From positions 310,001-374,000 of the forward strand of contig NC_077225.1 of NCBI RefSeq assembly GCF_024763615.1: 64,000 bases of DNA, written 5' to 3'. Under the pieces are notes generated by a model that made no database searches, was not told the DNA's origin, and saw only the letters and a program-made list of their open reading frames with translations. The translations under genes and the position numbers were made by a program. This document shows, piece by piece, positions 21,130-32,495 of this stretch. Source of the stretch: Phlebotomus papatasi (lineage: Eukaryota; Arthropoda; Insecta; Diptera; Psychodidae). Position 1 is the first letter of the stretch, and the number at the start of each line of letters is the position of its first letter.

Positions 21130-23268
21130 TGCGAGAAGGGTGAATACCCGTACAAATTCAACACATCGGAAAATATGAATTACATTGGAAAATATCCTCC
21201 GCGTGAAATGTATGCAATAGAGTCAATGTCGTCAAATCGGTATGAAAAGTTTCTCTCGTGGTACGAATCAAATAAAAATAAAACTTTTGATAACAGGAAA
21301 GAGTTGATACATTATTGCAATCAAGATGTCAAAATTCTTAAACTCGGGTGCTTGAACTTCATGTACTCATTTTTGGATACCACCGGAATCAATCCATTCT
21401 TGCAGGCGATCACTTTAGCCGATTCTGTGATGAAGGTGTATAGAAAGAACTATTTAATTCCAAATACTCTTTCGATTACACCAAAAAGTAATTACAGTTC
21501 GAGCTATATAAATCTCCAAAGTAAAATTGGGTTGAAATGGCTCGTGTATCAAAAAATGATTACAGGAAAAGATATTCGGTACGAAGTAAAATTGAAAAAT
21601 TCTCACTACATTGTCGACGGCTTTGACGATAGCACAAATACTGTGTATAGTTTTGAAGGATGTTATTATCATGGTCATACATGTTTCCTGAACAGGGACT
21701 ATGTATGTTCAGAAGATTCATCCGATACTATACACAGCCGTTATGAGGCAACGTTGACTCGTTTGCAACGTATCGAAAACATGGGTTACAATTTGGTTTC
21801 GGCATGGGAATGCGATTTTCGAAGGCTTCTCAAATCAGATCCCGAATTGGACGCTACTTTGAACATTCATCCTGAAATAGTCGATGCAGGATTTGATTTA
21901 AGAAGTGCAGTGTATGGAGGCCGAACAGAAGTGTTTAAGTTATATCAGAAATGTGGCCCAGGGGATAAAATATTTTACTATGATTTCACATCACTTTACC
22001 CCTGGGCTAACAAATACTCTAAATACTTTGTTGGTCATCCAACTATTGTAAAAACCTTTGAAAATGCAGAGGAAATATTAAACTACGATGGTGTGGCAAA
22101 ATGCACAGTTTTACCCCCACGAAACTTGTATTTACCATGCCTGCCCTATAGGTGCAACGATCGTTTAATATTTCCTCTCTGTAGATCTTGCACAGAGATG
22201 GTTAATACGGATCGATGCACGCATTCTGAGGATGAAAGAACCCTCACCGGATTCTGGTCGTTAGATGAAATCCGATTGGCTGTTCATCATGGATATAAAA
22301 TTATTAAAGCAATTGAAGTATGGTCCTACAAGACGGTTCAGTACAATCGGGACACTAACGAAAGGGGTCTCTTTGCAAATTTTGTGGATAATTTCCTCAA
22401 AATAAAACAAGAGTCAAGTGGGTGGCCATCAGGAACAGAATCTGATGAGGCAAAAGAGAGTTATATCCGGGAATATTTAGAGAAGGAAGGTGTGCCGCTA
22501 GATAAGGAAAAAATCTGTGTTAATAAAGGGTTGCGACTGCTCACCAAATTGGTGTTAAATAGTCTTTGGGGAAGATTCATAATGCGTGAAAATTTCTCAA
22601 AGACTAGCATTTGCAGCTCCCCCGAGGAATTAAATTCTTTAATTGGTTCCGAGGACATTCAAATAATGGATTTATATCCCGTTGGCGAAACGCAGATTTT
22701 TGTTTCGTGGAAGTACATTGCTGAAGCTGAATCTGCATCAAAGTATGTAAATCTCGGTGTAGGCATATGTACTACTACGAACGCCCGTATCAAACTATAC
22801 TCAGTCCTCTCTAGATTAGGAGAAAACTTACTCTATTGTGACACAGATTCTATGATCTTTATGGTCCCCGCTGGCGAAAAGAACCCCTTGAGCTGCGGGA
22901 AGTTTTTGGGGGAGCTCACCGATGAGCTTGCAGACTACGGTGAGGATTCTTTTATCGAAGAATTTGTCAGTTGCGGCCCAAAGACCTATGGTCTCAAAAT
23001 ATTTTCCCCGTCTACGAATTCATATTCGTATAAAATAGTAGCGAAAGGCATAAGCATGAACCATGAGGTGGAACAGAATCTCGATTTCAATGCTATGCGA
23101 TCAATTGTTTTCGGGGATATTGAGACACTGAGCATTGAATACACAGATAGAATTTTCCGTCAGAAAAGATTTAAAGTCTTCTCAGGTCCAGCAAGAAAAA
23201 AGGTACAATTTACATTAAGTAAAAGAAGATGTATTGATGATTTTCAAACATTACCGTTTGGATACTAA
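21130..23268 (+). CDS. Family B DNA polymerase (DNA_pol_B_2 type), palm and C-terminal domain
   Basis: The open frame runs from just after the exon-3 donor to TAA at 23268. It begins with KGEYPYKFN and YIGKYPP, the end of the exonuclease region, and YCNQDVKIL, the third exonuclease motif. Polymerase motif A is YYDFTSLYP (about residue 290), motif B LVLNSLWGRF (about 485) and motif C LLYCDTDSMIF (about 580). KTYGLKIF, the KxY-like block, follows. The palm is therefore complete, whereas exonuclease motifs I and II are absent. The first ATG is at 21175, and the open frame before it reads straight out of the presumed intron. I read it as the same gene as the exons before it, with an internal deletion of several hundred codons. 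The catalytic half is uninterrupted, which is notable for a relic. Confidence 0.82.
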   Translation, partial: CEKGEYPYKFNTSENMNYIGKYPPREMYAIESMSSNRYEKFLSWYESNKNKTFDNRKELIHYCNQDVKILKLGCLNFMYSFLDTTGINPFLQAITLADSVMKVYRKNYLIPNTLSITPKSNYSSSYINLQSKIGLKWLVYQKMITGKDIRYEVKLKNSHYIVDGFDDSTNTVYSFEGCYYHGHTCFLNRDYVCSEDSSDTIHSRYEATLTRLQRIENMGYNLVSAWECDFRRLLKSDPELDATLNIHPEIVDAGFDLRSAVYGGRTEVFKLYQKCGPGDKIFYYDFTSLYPWANKYSKYFVGHPTIVKTFENAEEILNYDGVAKCTVLPPRNLYLPCLPYRCNDRLIFPLCRSCTEMVNTDRCTHSEDERTLTGFWSLDEIRLAVHHGYKIIKAIEVWSYKTVQYNRDTNERGLFANFVDNFLKIKQESSGWPSGTESDEAKESYIREYLEKEGVPLDKEKICVNKGLRLLTKLVLNSLWGRFIMRENFSKTSICSSPEELNSLIGSEDIQIMDLYPVGETQIFVSWKYIAEAESASKYVNLGVGICTTTNARIKLYSVLSRLGENLLYCDTDSMIFMVPAGEKNPLSCGKFLGELTDELADYGEDSFIEEFVSCGPKTYGLKIFSPSTNSYSYKIVAKGISMNHEVEQNLDFNAMRSIVFGDIETLSIEYTDRIFRQKRFKVFSGPARKKVQFTLSKRRCIDDFQTLPFGY

Positions 23269-25082
23269 ACATTTATATTTTATTAAAAGATGTATTATTA
23301 AAAGTCTGTATATTTTTCTCTTATATATGTATGTCTGTATATGACATCTTTTCTATAAAACATTTCTGATTTGCAAATAATTTTTTTTTAAATTAATATA
23401 ATGTCTTTTACTTCCAATGCGTTTTCTGCCAACTTGACAGATTTTGCGTTTCTCCGAATTACTGTAAAACTGCTCTACTATTCTTCGATCCTCCAATGAC
23501 TCGACTAATTTATTCATAGCTGAATTGTTTTTCAGTGTCTAGGAAAATTTCGGCAAGTTCCATTTATTTATCCAGAATGAATATTTAAAAAGAATTTGTC
23601 AGCCAGAATTCAGAACAGGTAAGAAGGAAGTTGGAAAATTTTACCAAATTCGACAAGATATCAAACCTTCCGTACAACATTTCGAAAAAAAAAATTGCAT
23701 GACTTTCCACGAAACAAGAAAAGAACAACAAAATGTAGTTTTACCTCTGTTGGGTTATTTTTCTCACTTCTTTGAAGAACTAAAGTATCTAAAAATCATT
23801 TTCCTACAGCAATTCAGACATCATTTGCTCAGAAAGCAAGCTATCAAATGTAATGCCAATGCTCCATCTATTTTTTGTCTCAACAAAAAATGCATATCTG
23901 GCAAATTCTTCACTGGAAAGAGCAGAAACTTTTGTCAATCTCTTTTACGCGAAATGTATGTGCACACTAAATGTGGTCGGTTGCATTTAATTTGTTTGTT
24001 TAAAATTATATTCCTCATATAAAGTGCAGTCATATATAATTTTCAAGATGTATCATCTTTCTTCTCAGAAAAAAAAAATTAAATAGAACATCTTTCCTCA
24101 TTTAGTCAATGTTAAAATTGCAATTGATTTTTTTCTACACAATCATGTAGAAATAGATGGTGTGCATTTGTCATGCGGATCAGCATTTTTCTTCTTCCTA
24201 AAATATTTTCTTTGGGTGCAAAGAATGAAAAAATACACACAATTTTTTGCTGAGTGATCTTGCATTTCATATGACGTCAGTGATCATATGGAATCTTCTG
24301 GAAACAGGAAAGTTATGCATTTGCTCATTTTCACACATGGCATCGATTGTAGCCATTGTAGCTCTGCTTTGTATGACAGTGTGTAGGTGATAAATTAACC
24401 AATACTAGTAAATTTATAGACTGTACCGATTGTAGCTCTGCTCGATATTGACAATGTATGCGTAACTAACGAACCAACACTATTAAACATATCGACTGCA
24501 GCGATTGTAGCTCTGCCCGATATTAAAAATGTATAGGTTATTACTGAACATATACTAGTAAATCCGTTTGTTCTAAGCCTTTTCAATATGATGTAATGTA
24601 GTGCACGATGAAAGACCATATATCGCAGTGCCTCTGAGAGAGATGGTTGGCATTTTACTCTGCATTCAGAGATCTTTGACATCATGTATGGAAAAATAGC
24701 CTATAAAGCCAAATGCCATAAAGCGCAAAGAAAATATTATAAAATAAAGTAGAAATTTAAAAGTGAGCCGTAGGTAAGTATGGTAGTGAAACAGATGAGT
24801 CTTCAGTGTAATTGTGCAATACTTGTTAAGAAAATTGTGAAGAAAAAAAAATCATGTGACCAAAGTTTGGAAAAGAAAATTAAGTAAAAGAATTAACACA
24901 AAATATGTGCATGACGAAATCTCTAACTGACGTGATAACTGTATTTGTGCAATGAACGCACACTAACATACACCGCAATTGTCAGCCTGCTTGATATGAC
25001 GTCATCAAAAGTGTGGATGTGTGTGTGTCTCACTAACACTACTACACACCTTTATTGTATAACTGCTCGATATATACTACTC
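23269..25082. other. Non-coding AT-rich region downstream of the polymerase
   Basis: A 108-codon open frame at 23699-24022 has no recognisable motif and I do not call it. The stretch contains the 74 bp tandem repeat listed separately and a TG-rich tract near 25015-25030. No TIR or second viral gene (capsid, integrase, ATPase, protease) is visible next to the polymerase. Confidence 0.5.
24350..24565 (+). repeat. Tandem repeat, three units of about 74 bp
   Basis: The block GATTGTAGCTCTGCYYGATATT recurs, slightly degraded in the first unit, at about 24357, 24430 and 24505. Each is followed by AATGTATRGGT-like sequence and an ACTAGTAAA-like block. It is a minisatellite of modest size with about 75-80% identity between units by eye. 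Confidence 0.55.
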
Positions 25083-25620
25083 CTGGTAATGATACCTGAA
25101 TAAAACGTAAAAAACCTCCTGATTATCCAAGACAAATTCTCCCCAACAATCCTTGGTAATGATACCTAAAATCGAGAGAACACACGCCTGTTTATCCTGG
25201 CGAAGGAGGATCAATAAAAATTTTCCTCCGTGTTCTTGTGCGCAGAATTTTTCCTGGAAGAGCGCACGCTCGTTGGGCTGGCTGCACGAGGCTGCAGAAT
25301 TTTCCACTTTTCTTCAACACAAGACACTTTCAGGGAAACACTTGGGGCCTCACTCGATGAGGGTTAAGTTAAACAACTTATGCAGTCGCGAAAGATCACC
25401 TTTTGTTTATTTTTATTCAATAAATTAAAGGAATTTGTGGCAGAGCGAAAATTACACACAATCATTTGAACTTGCAAAAAGGAAGAGAAGAAAGAGGAAA
25501 AAAAAGTCCGTTATGGAGAGGGGAAAAAATCAATTGACATTTTAGACGAGTCACCCAATAAATAATCCTGGGTGGAAGTTTCCATGGACAAATTTAGGAT
25601 ATGTCTTTTTCGCGTGAACA
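25083..25620 (-). repeat. Solo LTR of BEL family 2
   Basis: On minus it starts TGTTCACGCGAAAAAGAC, as does the LTR of copy D at 38614, and stays alignable through the CTTTCGCGACTGCA and CTCCTTCGCCAGGATAA blocks. No gag or pol follows on either side, so it is a solo LTR or a terminal fragment. The right boundary (25620) is clear. The left one is approximate, because the GGTATCATTACCA block occurs twice about 69 bp apart. Confidence 0.75.
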
Positions 25621-26248
25621 AATTGATTTTTATGAATGAAATTTTGTATACACTTCTATAATTCGGTACCTGGGATGCTGAATTAACTTATGCATTTTTC
25701 ATTGATGACTCATTATCAAATTTATGTCTATTTCTGTTTGACATATCTCAAAATAGAAGATGAAATCCTCTTTTTTTTATAGAAGAACAATTTTTTTTAA
25801 GATGATTCTCGGTAGAATAGGCATAAAAAATCAAATTCAAGCGATACTCACTAAAATAAAGTCAATGATTTGCGTTCTTACACTGATAAAGAAATTTAGC
25901 TTTGCACTCACTAGCACTTCATCACTGAATACTATTAATTTTAGTTCTTGACCCTAAAGCTTCATCCTCCCCCTTGAATAAATGTTTGCAAAATTTAATT
26001 TATTACATTGAAAAACAATTTTTAAAAAAAAAGCAACTTCACTTGTTATTTAGAAAAATGTTCTATTTGCCCCTCGCATCCTACCTCTAGACTTTATTCT
26101 GAGATATGAACATGACATGTCCAAACATGTTTCAACGTGCATGAAACAAACATTTTGCAAACGTTTGCATAATTTTCTCGGGAAATTTCGTCTGTACTAT
26201 CATAAGATAAATAAAAAAGTCTCATTTGTATCCCTGATTTATTGGTGA
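25621..26248. other. No gene recognised
   Basis: AT-rich sequence between the solo LTR and the next long ORF. Short open frames only, and no repeat structure seen. Confidence 0.5.
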
Positions 26249-27049
26249 ATGGAAGGCATTTTCTTAGTGAATAGTGATAAATCACAAAATAACTTATCTG
26301 CAAATATTGAGGCACAAGAAAGATCACGTCAAGTTCCAAGTGTAATGAAGGGAAAGCAGCACTTCTACAAATATAATCCTGATCCTGCTGAGGAACTTCG
26401 AAAGGATGAGGAAAAATATGCAAGAAATCGACAACAAAATACAACTCCTGAACTACTGAATGCATACACCTACTTTCTAAATCGAACATGCACATTGTTT
26501 ACCACGATCGGGTTTACTCCAGACAATTTTTCACCAATTGCTAAAATATGTGCTGTAAGCTACTGGGATGGAATTGACGCTGTAGAATTCACCCAAAGTA
26601 CATGGACAACGTTCTGTGCCAATGAACAAACTTTAAGGAAATTATTGGGAGAGGATGCTGGAAAGGATGATGCCAATATGAAACTGGAGTTGCTGAACAT
26701 TCAACTTGAAAACTGCGTGAACATTAGTAGTTACTGTGCTGTGGCAAATTCCGAACTACTTATTCTCAGTCAAAATGATGGAAATGATCGTCTATCCCTA
26801 AATATTTCAGAATTTGACAAATTAATGTTACTTTCTGAATTTATAAATGCAACTTTGATTTACAATAGTTCTGTACAGTGGTATGTACAAGAATATTTTG
26901 AGAGATACAGCAATGTTTGTAAATCTTTAGGTGTGCAAAGATTGGAAAATTCTAATTTTTCAAACAGCAATACTTTTGATCCACCAGTCAATTATTTTCG
27001 CCTGTTTCATGAAATTCCTTTTGTAGCAAGTAAATCAAATATTTCTTAA
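26249..27049 (+). CDS. Orphan ORF, 266 residues, function unknown
   Basis: This is the only long ATG-started frame between the polymerase gene and the TIR element, in DNA that is otherwise full of stops. The product is hydrophilic, with no signal peptide, membrane segment or zinc motif. Segments YFLNRTCTLFTTIGFTP and ISYWDGID-like VSYWDGIDAVEFTQSTW are followed by a leucine- and asparagine-rich, probably helical C-terminal half. I do not recognise a family. It lies 3 kb downstream of the polymerase on the same strand, so it could be another gene of that virus-like element, but a BEL solo LTR and minisatellite lie between and nothing else links them. Confidence 0.45.
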   Translation: MEGIFLVNSDKSQNNLSANIEAQERSRQVPSVMKGKQHFYKYNPDPAEELRKDEEKYARNRQQNTTPELLNAYTYFLNRTCTLFTTIGFTPDNFSPIAKICAVSYWDGIDAVEFTQSTWTTFCANEQTLRKLLGEDAGKDDANMKLELLNIQLENCVNISSYCAVANSELLILSQNDGNDRLSLNISEFDKLMLLSEFINATLIYNSSVQWYVQEYFERYSNVCKSLGVQRLENSNFSNSNTFDPPVNYFRLFHEIPFVASKSNIS

Positions 27050-27839
27050 AATGTAACATGTGTATAAAAATCAAATGTTGTCAAATAAAAAGATGAGAAA
27101 ACGTAAATGTAAATTGTCTTAATCTTGTATATTTGCAATCTGAATCCTCTTAAGATAAGAAGAATGAAGAAAAAAAATGAAACTTCAATTGCACAAGGTT
27201 ATGCATTATGCCAATATTTATCTATACCAACATTTCCTTTTCATCTCAACATATTAGGTGTGATTCCTTCATAATCACATCTATTTGCTATGTGAGCAAG
27301 ATTAAAGTCAATGAAATAAAATTATTTGTGAGAATTTTGTCTTGTTGTGAAAAGAAATTGTTTTACAATCAATTATTTCAACATCACACAATGTTTCATC
27401 TGTGCATCAAGAAAAACACAACATGATTCATTGATGCATGATGAAAAAAATCAATATGAAAATGCAGTGAAAAATTTTACCAACACAAAAAAATCTGCAG
27501 AGAGATTTCATATTTTTTATCATCTTGCATTTTTTCTGCATCAAAATATTTTCTTTACGTGAAAAAAAATCTTCAAAGTGGCGTCTGGCATTTTTTCTCA
27601 ACGTAATTTGATTTTTTCTTTGCAGCATTAGCAGGATTGTTTAATTACATTTTATAGCACAATCAAAAATGATTGTATCGAACTTCTTTGACAAAATCTA
27701 CTCGATTGCATGCAACTACTTTTAAACAATTCACATGATTCCTCATGTTGATGGCAACATAAAAACAAAAAAATAATGATACTTTGATCAGATGCGAAAG
27801 AAAACTCATTTCATTGTTTTACAATCAATTTTATTTATA
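27050..27839. other. AT-rich non-coding
   Basis: A/T-rich sequence with scattered AAAAAATC and TTTTTTCTG-type runs on both strands. The short frames here are low complexity and overlap each other in opposite directions. Nothing else seen. Confidence 0.5.
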
Positions 27840-29095
27840 ACTTAGTCGGTTGTAGTTTTTCATTACACAAAAGGGACAGATAATCCTAACCGGCTTATGT
27901 AGGTGAGATTCTTAACGTGAGCTAACTCGGAGTGCATGCAAATTCGATTTAGAGCTGAAATTGTGAGTCGCCATTCAGTTATCTTGAATCAAATTCGTGA
28001 AATTATGCAAATTTTGTATTTAAACCAAAATATCAAGGATTTGGATGAACTGACAGAAAAGTGATATATGGGTGAAATGTAGACCAGAATGTACTCTATA
28101 ATTTTCCTATAGAACATGATCTCATCGATTACTCAGAAGCCAAGATAAGCGAGGTTATTTGTTTCTTAACTTGTTTTTTCATCCAGAGTTCCCCAAGTAG
28201 TCATTTGTTGAACTTCAACTATATCAAAGAATTGTTGTATTTTGTGGGACTTTCCATTTAAACCCCTATTTTAAGTGTCTCGGTGGAGCAGAGGCAGTCA
28301 AATTGGCATCTGAGTGATTTCAAAGCGTTATTATGGGAAAAATCAATTTTTTCACACTTAAACGGCAAAATCGGAGTGATAGCGTAGTCTGAGCGGAAAA
28401 TGATGTATGGACGAAACATAGAGACAAATGTGCTCTACAATTATGTCGAAGTAATCATCAAAATCGGTTTAGCGACAGTCGAGATAATTGAGGTTATGTG
28501 ATATTGAAATTGGTTTTTCGACTGTGGCGCCCCTGGTGTTGGTCCCACGAAGTTCAAATATTCTAGAAAGTTGTAGCATTTGGTGAGATCTTTCGTTTAT
28601 GTCCTCATTCATCAAAATCGGTCAAATAGAACCGGAGATATGATTTTTTGAATTTTGTGAACTTTGACCCCTCATATCTCCGGTTCTGTTTTAACCACAG
28701 CGCACTTACGCACCATTTTGGAAACGTCCTAGACTGGGCTACAACATAATAAAATTTCATTAACTTGCACAAAGAAATTTTTGAGAAAAATGATTTTGAA
28801 TTTCGATGAATTTTGACGCTATCGCAGCGCCACCTATGGGGACTTTTTGAACTTCCATCTGAAAGTGCTCATCGAGGCAAAACCAAAAAGGTAAAATTTC
28901 GGTCGCTATGTTAATTAGAACCGGAGATAGAGGCCGGTCAATATTTACTTGGCAACTTAATTTGGCAATTTTTCCTTTGTAAATGCTAAAAATTCTTTCA
29001 AAATGTGACCAAATTGTTCAAAACGCTTTGTAGACCTGATGAAGGGGACATCGTATTCCCGAAACGTTGTAGCGAATAAAAATTGAAAGAGGCGA
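27840..29095 (+). mobile_element. Third Penelope-type terminal region (PLE-3), non-coding
   Basis: The right end carries a hammerhead core followed by GCGAATAAAAATTG, the same order as in PLE-1 (hammerhead, then GAATAAAATTGTG). The 1 kb before it is non-coding, with recurring AACCGGAGATA blocks. One of these pairs with TATCTCCGGTT in a perfect 16 bp hairpin (about 28633-28690). I take it to be the untranslated and terminal region of a PLE unrelated in sequence to PLE-1 and PLE-2. The left boundary is a guess. Confidence 0.4.
29024..29074 (+). ncRNA. Hammerhead ribozyme motif (PLE-3)
   Basis: CGCTTTGTAGAC precedes CTGATGA. Stem II is GGGGA with TTCCC (one G-U pair) around a short loop, then GAAAC and GTTGTAGCG. 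The outer arms CGCT and AGCG can pair. Core and architecture match the PLE-1 motif while loops differ. Confidence 0.7.
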
Positions 29096-29455
29096 AATAG
29101 GGTCTTACTCCGTTTTCACTAAATATTGTATCCGAAATATGTATTCTCCGTGAATTAGGTTGGCCTATCTTTCGTAAAACAAACTTATTGGTTTGACTGT
29201 CGATTATAGAATAACAACAATTTTACACACTTGGTTGAAATATCCAGTTCAAGTTATGCATCACTTAAAAAATTATCCAATATTGCGAAATTTAAATATT
29301 ATTTTTCACACGTGCAATGAAAAATGTCTCATAAAAGTTTCAAAATTGTACGATATTTTACTGGAAAAACACCATACGTGATAAAAAGATGAAATTTGAG
29401 ATTTTCCTTCTTTGTATGCACTAGGACATGTTTCGAACAAGACTTGATGGCCCTA

Positions 29456-30022
29456 GTAAAATACACTTACACGATCGCAACTTTTCTTGGAAAAAATCTA
29501 TAGTCCATAAAAAATCCAAAATAAAAATTTGTAAAAAATCCAAGTCAAGTGGGAAAATAACGTTAAAAAATGAATGTAATGTGTAAATTTTAATTCAAAA
29601 GTTAAATATGACGTCATCGGATTCTGAGAAGGGGTTGGAGTGGGGGGGGGTGTAGAGGTATGGGAGGGGGGTGGGTGCCCAGTACAATTGGTGTATGTGC
29701 ATTTTGTCCGAGATGAAATACGACCTCCTCAGGTCGGGCCCAAATTTTGGATCTACACGTTTTTGACACTCATAAATCAAGAATATGTGCGCTAAAAAAA
29801 CGATTTTCGTGGATTCTACAGGAGAGGTTTGAAACATGTCCATGCGAAAGGAAAATCTCCAATTTCATTTTTTTGTTGCAAATGATGCTTTTCCAGGAAA
29901 TCATTCCGGAATTTAGTATTTTTATTAAAAAAAATTCCTAATTGCACGTGTGCAGAGGATCATATTTCAACTGGGAATGGATTTTTTCCAAGAAAAGTTG
30001 CGATCGTGTAAGTGTATTTTAC
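29456..30022. mobile_element. 567 bp MITE inserted at TA inside the left TIR
   Basis: Perfect 43 bp inverted termini start GTAAAATACACTTACACGAT, and a TA dinucleotide lies on each side. The right TIR of the host element carries the uninterrupted site GGGCCCTACCC-like (on plus, GGGTAGGGCC), so the insertion and its TA duplication can be read off directly. A TA duplication is usual for Tc1/mariner-type transposition. The interior is non-coding and contains a G-rich run. Confidence 0.85.
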
Positions 30023-30722
30023 TACCCAATAAACATTTTCTTTCCAAATAGGAATTTTCCCAAATTTCGGCGACTTATGGTCGTCAAATTATGGACAGAT
30101 AATTTTCCAATCGATTGGAAATATCTGTGCCCAAATATCTTCCAAATGGACAGAAACTGGACAGATATTCGAAAGTTTTTATTCGAAGAAAACTCGACAG
30201 AATATTTCGAGATTTTGTCCACAAAAAATGGACAGCACCCTTACCATTTTCGTTGCAGTCTTCTTCTTCTTATATTTTCCGTTCAGATTCTTCTGTTGTT
30301 TTCATCGTAATATTTGTTTATTAAATTAGATTAAAATAAGTATTTAAACACGCGGGGACATTTTTTCTATTATTGCGATATAAGTGTAAGAATATCCGCA
30401 TCGTAAAGTGATTTGTTCACGCAGAAACATGAGAAAATTAGAGCATTTGAGAAGCAGGTAATATATTATTTTTATAACCTCTGTATGACAAATTGTAATT
30501 TAAAAATTTCATTCTTTCAGAAGATTTTCAGGACGAAGATGAGGAAGATCGCAGGTAACACGTCTCCGTGCTCGCCGAGGAACTGTGCTACTTACACGGA
30601 TTCTAAACGAGAAATTTAGGCGGGGCATGAAGACTTCCTGGAACGTAGAATTCTGTACTGTATAGGATCCAGATTGAGTAAATTTGGCTCCAATATTCAT
30701 ACAATTGCCCTTAAAGTACCAT

Positions 30723-31061
30723 ATGGAGAGTACGGACAACTTGGAATTTGAAAAAAATGATTTGGGAAGATTCCCGGAGTTCCCGGAAGCACACAAGAAG
30801 TATCACTCGATCGCCAATTTCCATCACTAAATCTTTCGGGATGAAAAAGAATTGGCTGGGACACCATTGGCCGATGCTTGTCTTTTGCATAACAGTCTTT
30901 TTTCAATTATATCAATAAGGTTTGATCTTGACAATCTCTCTCGTCGCGCCGAGTCCAAGAAGAATCCCATCAGGAAGGCACTACAAAAACGGCCGAGGGA
31001 AAAATTGAGAGCATATTTATTCACTGTCAGTTTTCATGTAGGATTCGCTATACTCATTTAG
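30723..31061 (+). pseudogene. Degraded ORF inside the TIR element
   Basis: A reading frame starts MESTDNLEFEKNDLGRFPEF, meets one TAA after 35 codons and continues in the same frame to RRAESKKNPIRKALQKRPRE. Composition looks more protein-like than the surroundings. I cannot assign a family. It could be the remnant of the element's own gene. Upstream, 30430-30575, there is a possible intron (CAG|GTAATA to TTTCAG). Confidence 0.2.
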
Positions 31062-32495
31062 TGTAATAAAGAAAATTGTAATAAAGAAATTGACGAAAAA
31101 ATTCGATTTTCAACAATAAACAACAAAATCAACAGAATTTGTGAAAAGAATTGAAAAAAAAGTCATGCCTACTGCTAGTAATGCTTAAAAAATTACGTGT
31201 AATAATTACTACGAAATTTATTACATCTGCCATGTAGTTTAGCAATAATACTATTATTCAAGTATATAGTAACAGAACTCCGATAGTACTGGATGTTATT
31301 GTATTAATAAACTATCAATAAGATTTTTGGGCTAACGAGTTTGAACATCACCATATTATTTTTCACATAAAACTAGCATTCAGCAGCACTTTTATCATTT
31401 AAATCTTTTTTTTTCTTACTGCAATGTAGTAAATAATGCAGATCTTTAATTTATTTATGCCATTTATGCTATTAGACTCATATTAATGTGAAACACAAAA
31501 TTATATGAGTAGTAAAAACATAACGTCTCTTCCTTCCGTTAATTACACATAAGCAAATAAGTATAGGCAAATATTAATTCTCATTATGAAACATCCAGAA
31601 TATCAACGAGATAAAATAGAAACTTCAATCCAAAAAAAAATTAGAGTACCAAAACTTGAGCAAACTGGGGACACTAAATCGGTTTAAATCTCCAAGTCTC
31701 CAGGGAGAGTTTAAAACAAAGATCGTCTAGAATACTGGCGATATAAAACAAATCAGGGGTTATTAGTCCGTAAACAAATAGTTAGACAACCAGTTACGTA
31801 AACATTACCAGTTAGATAGGGCAATATAGGAATTGCTAGCCTGGATGCGTCTGGTATACCAGGGAGCTCACACATAATGAAGGGTAATAATCCGTAAATA
31901 TTCAGAATGCCAGTGTTTACTTGATATTAGAGGCGAAGTGGGTCTTTTAGCTCACAACTTTTCAAAACACTAGCGAGATCGAATAAAACAGAGATTCTAA
32001 ACCAATAAATGTCCAGAAGACTCGTGATGCAAGACGAAATGTTTCCTTTTAAATTTTAAACCATAATACTTCAAAACGGTTGCGAGATAGGGAACAAGAA
32101 GGACTGAAACCACCGATAGTTTCTGTTCACGAATTGATAGTTCACGTTTTGCTTTGTCTAGTATACTCTGTCTAGGTATTCCGGTCATTTATGGGCTTAA
32201 ATTCTCAATTTAGTGCACTATGTACGAGTGTTCTACACATTTCCAGTGTCAGTAATCCTTGTTTTGCCTTATCCCTCTGGTTTTCTTAGTGCTGCCACTA
32301 TTAATCGTATCGAGAGATTTCATTTACAAGGTAATCATTTTTGCAATGTCATATATCTTAGTCGAGCTTTCAGGGTTATTCGGAAACGAAGGTGCAATTG
32401 TCTGAATAAGAAACCGACAGTCTAAATTTGTACCGGAAAGGATAGAACTCTCAATAGTGAGTCAAGTTTGTCGCGCTGATATGCGTGGTGTATAT
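31062..32495. other. Non-coding interior of TIR element
   Basis: AT-rich with no long frame. From about 31650 to 32150 a loose series of blocks (AATxCGTAAAxATTCAGAA-like, ACTxGCGAGAT-like) recurs and may be a very degraded tandem array. Confidence 0.35.

Noticed and set aside
21118..21135. An 18-nt intron joining exon 3 to the polymerase frame
   Set aside because: Far below the length any spliceosomal intron needs, and the exonuclease core would still be missing. A deletion is the better reading.
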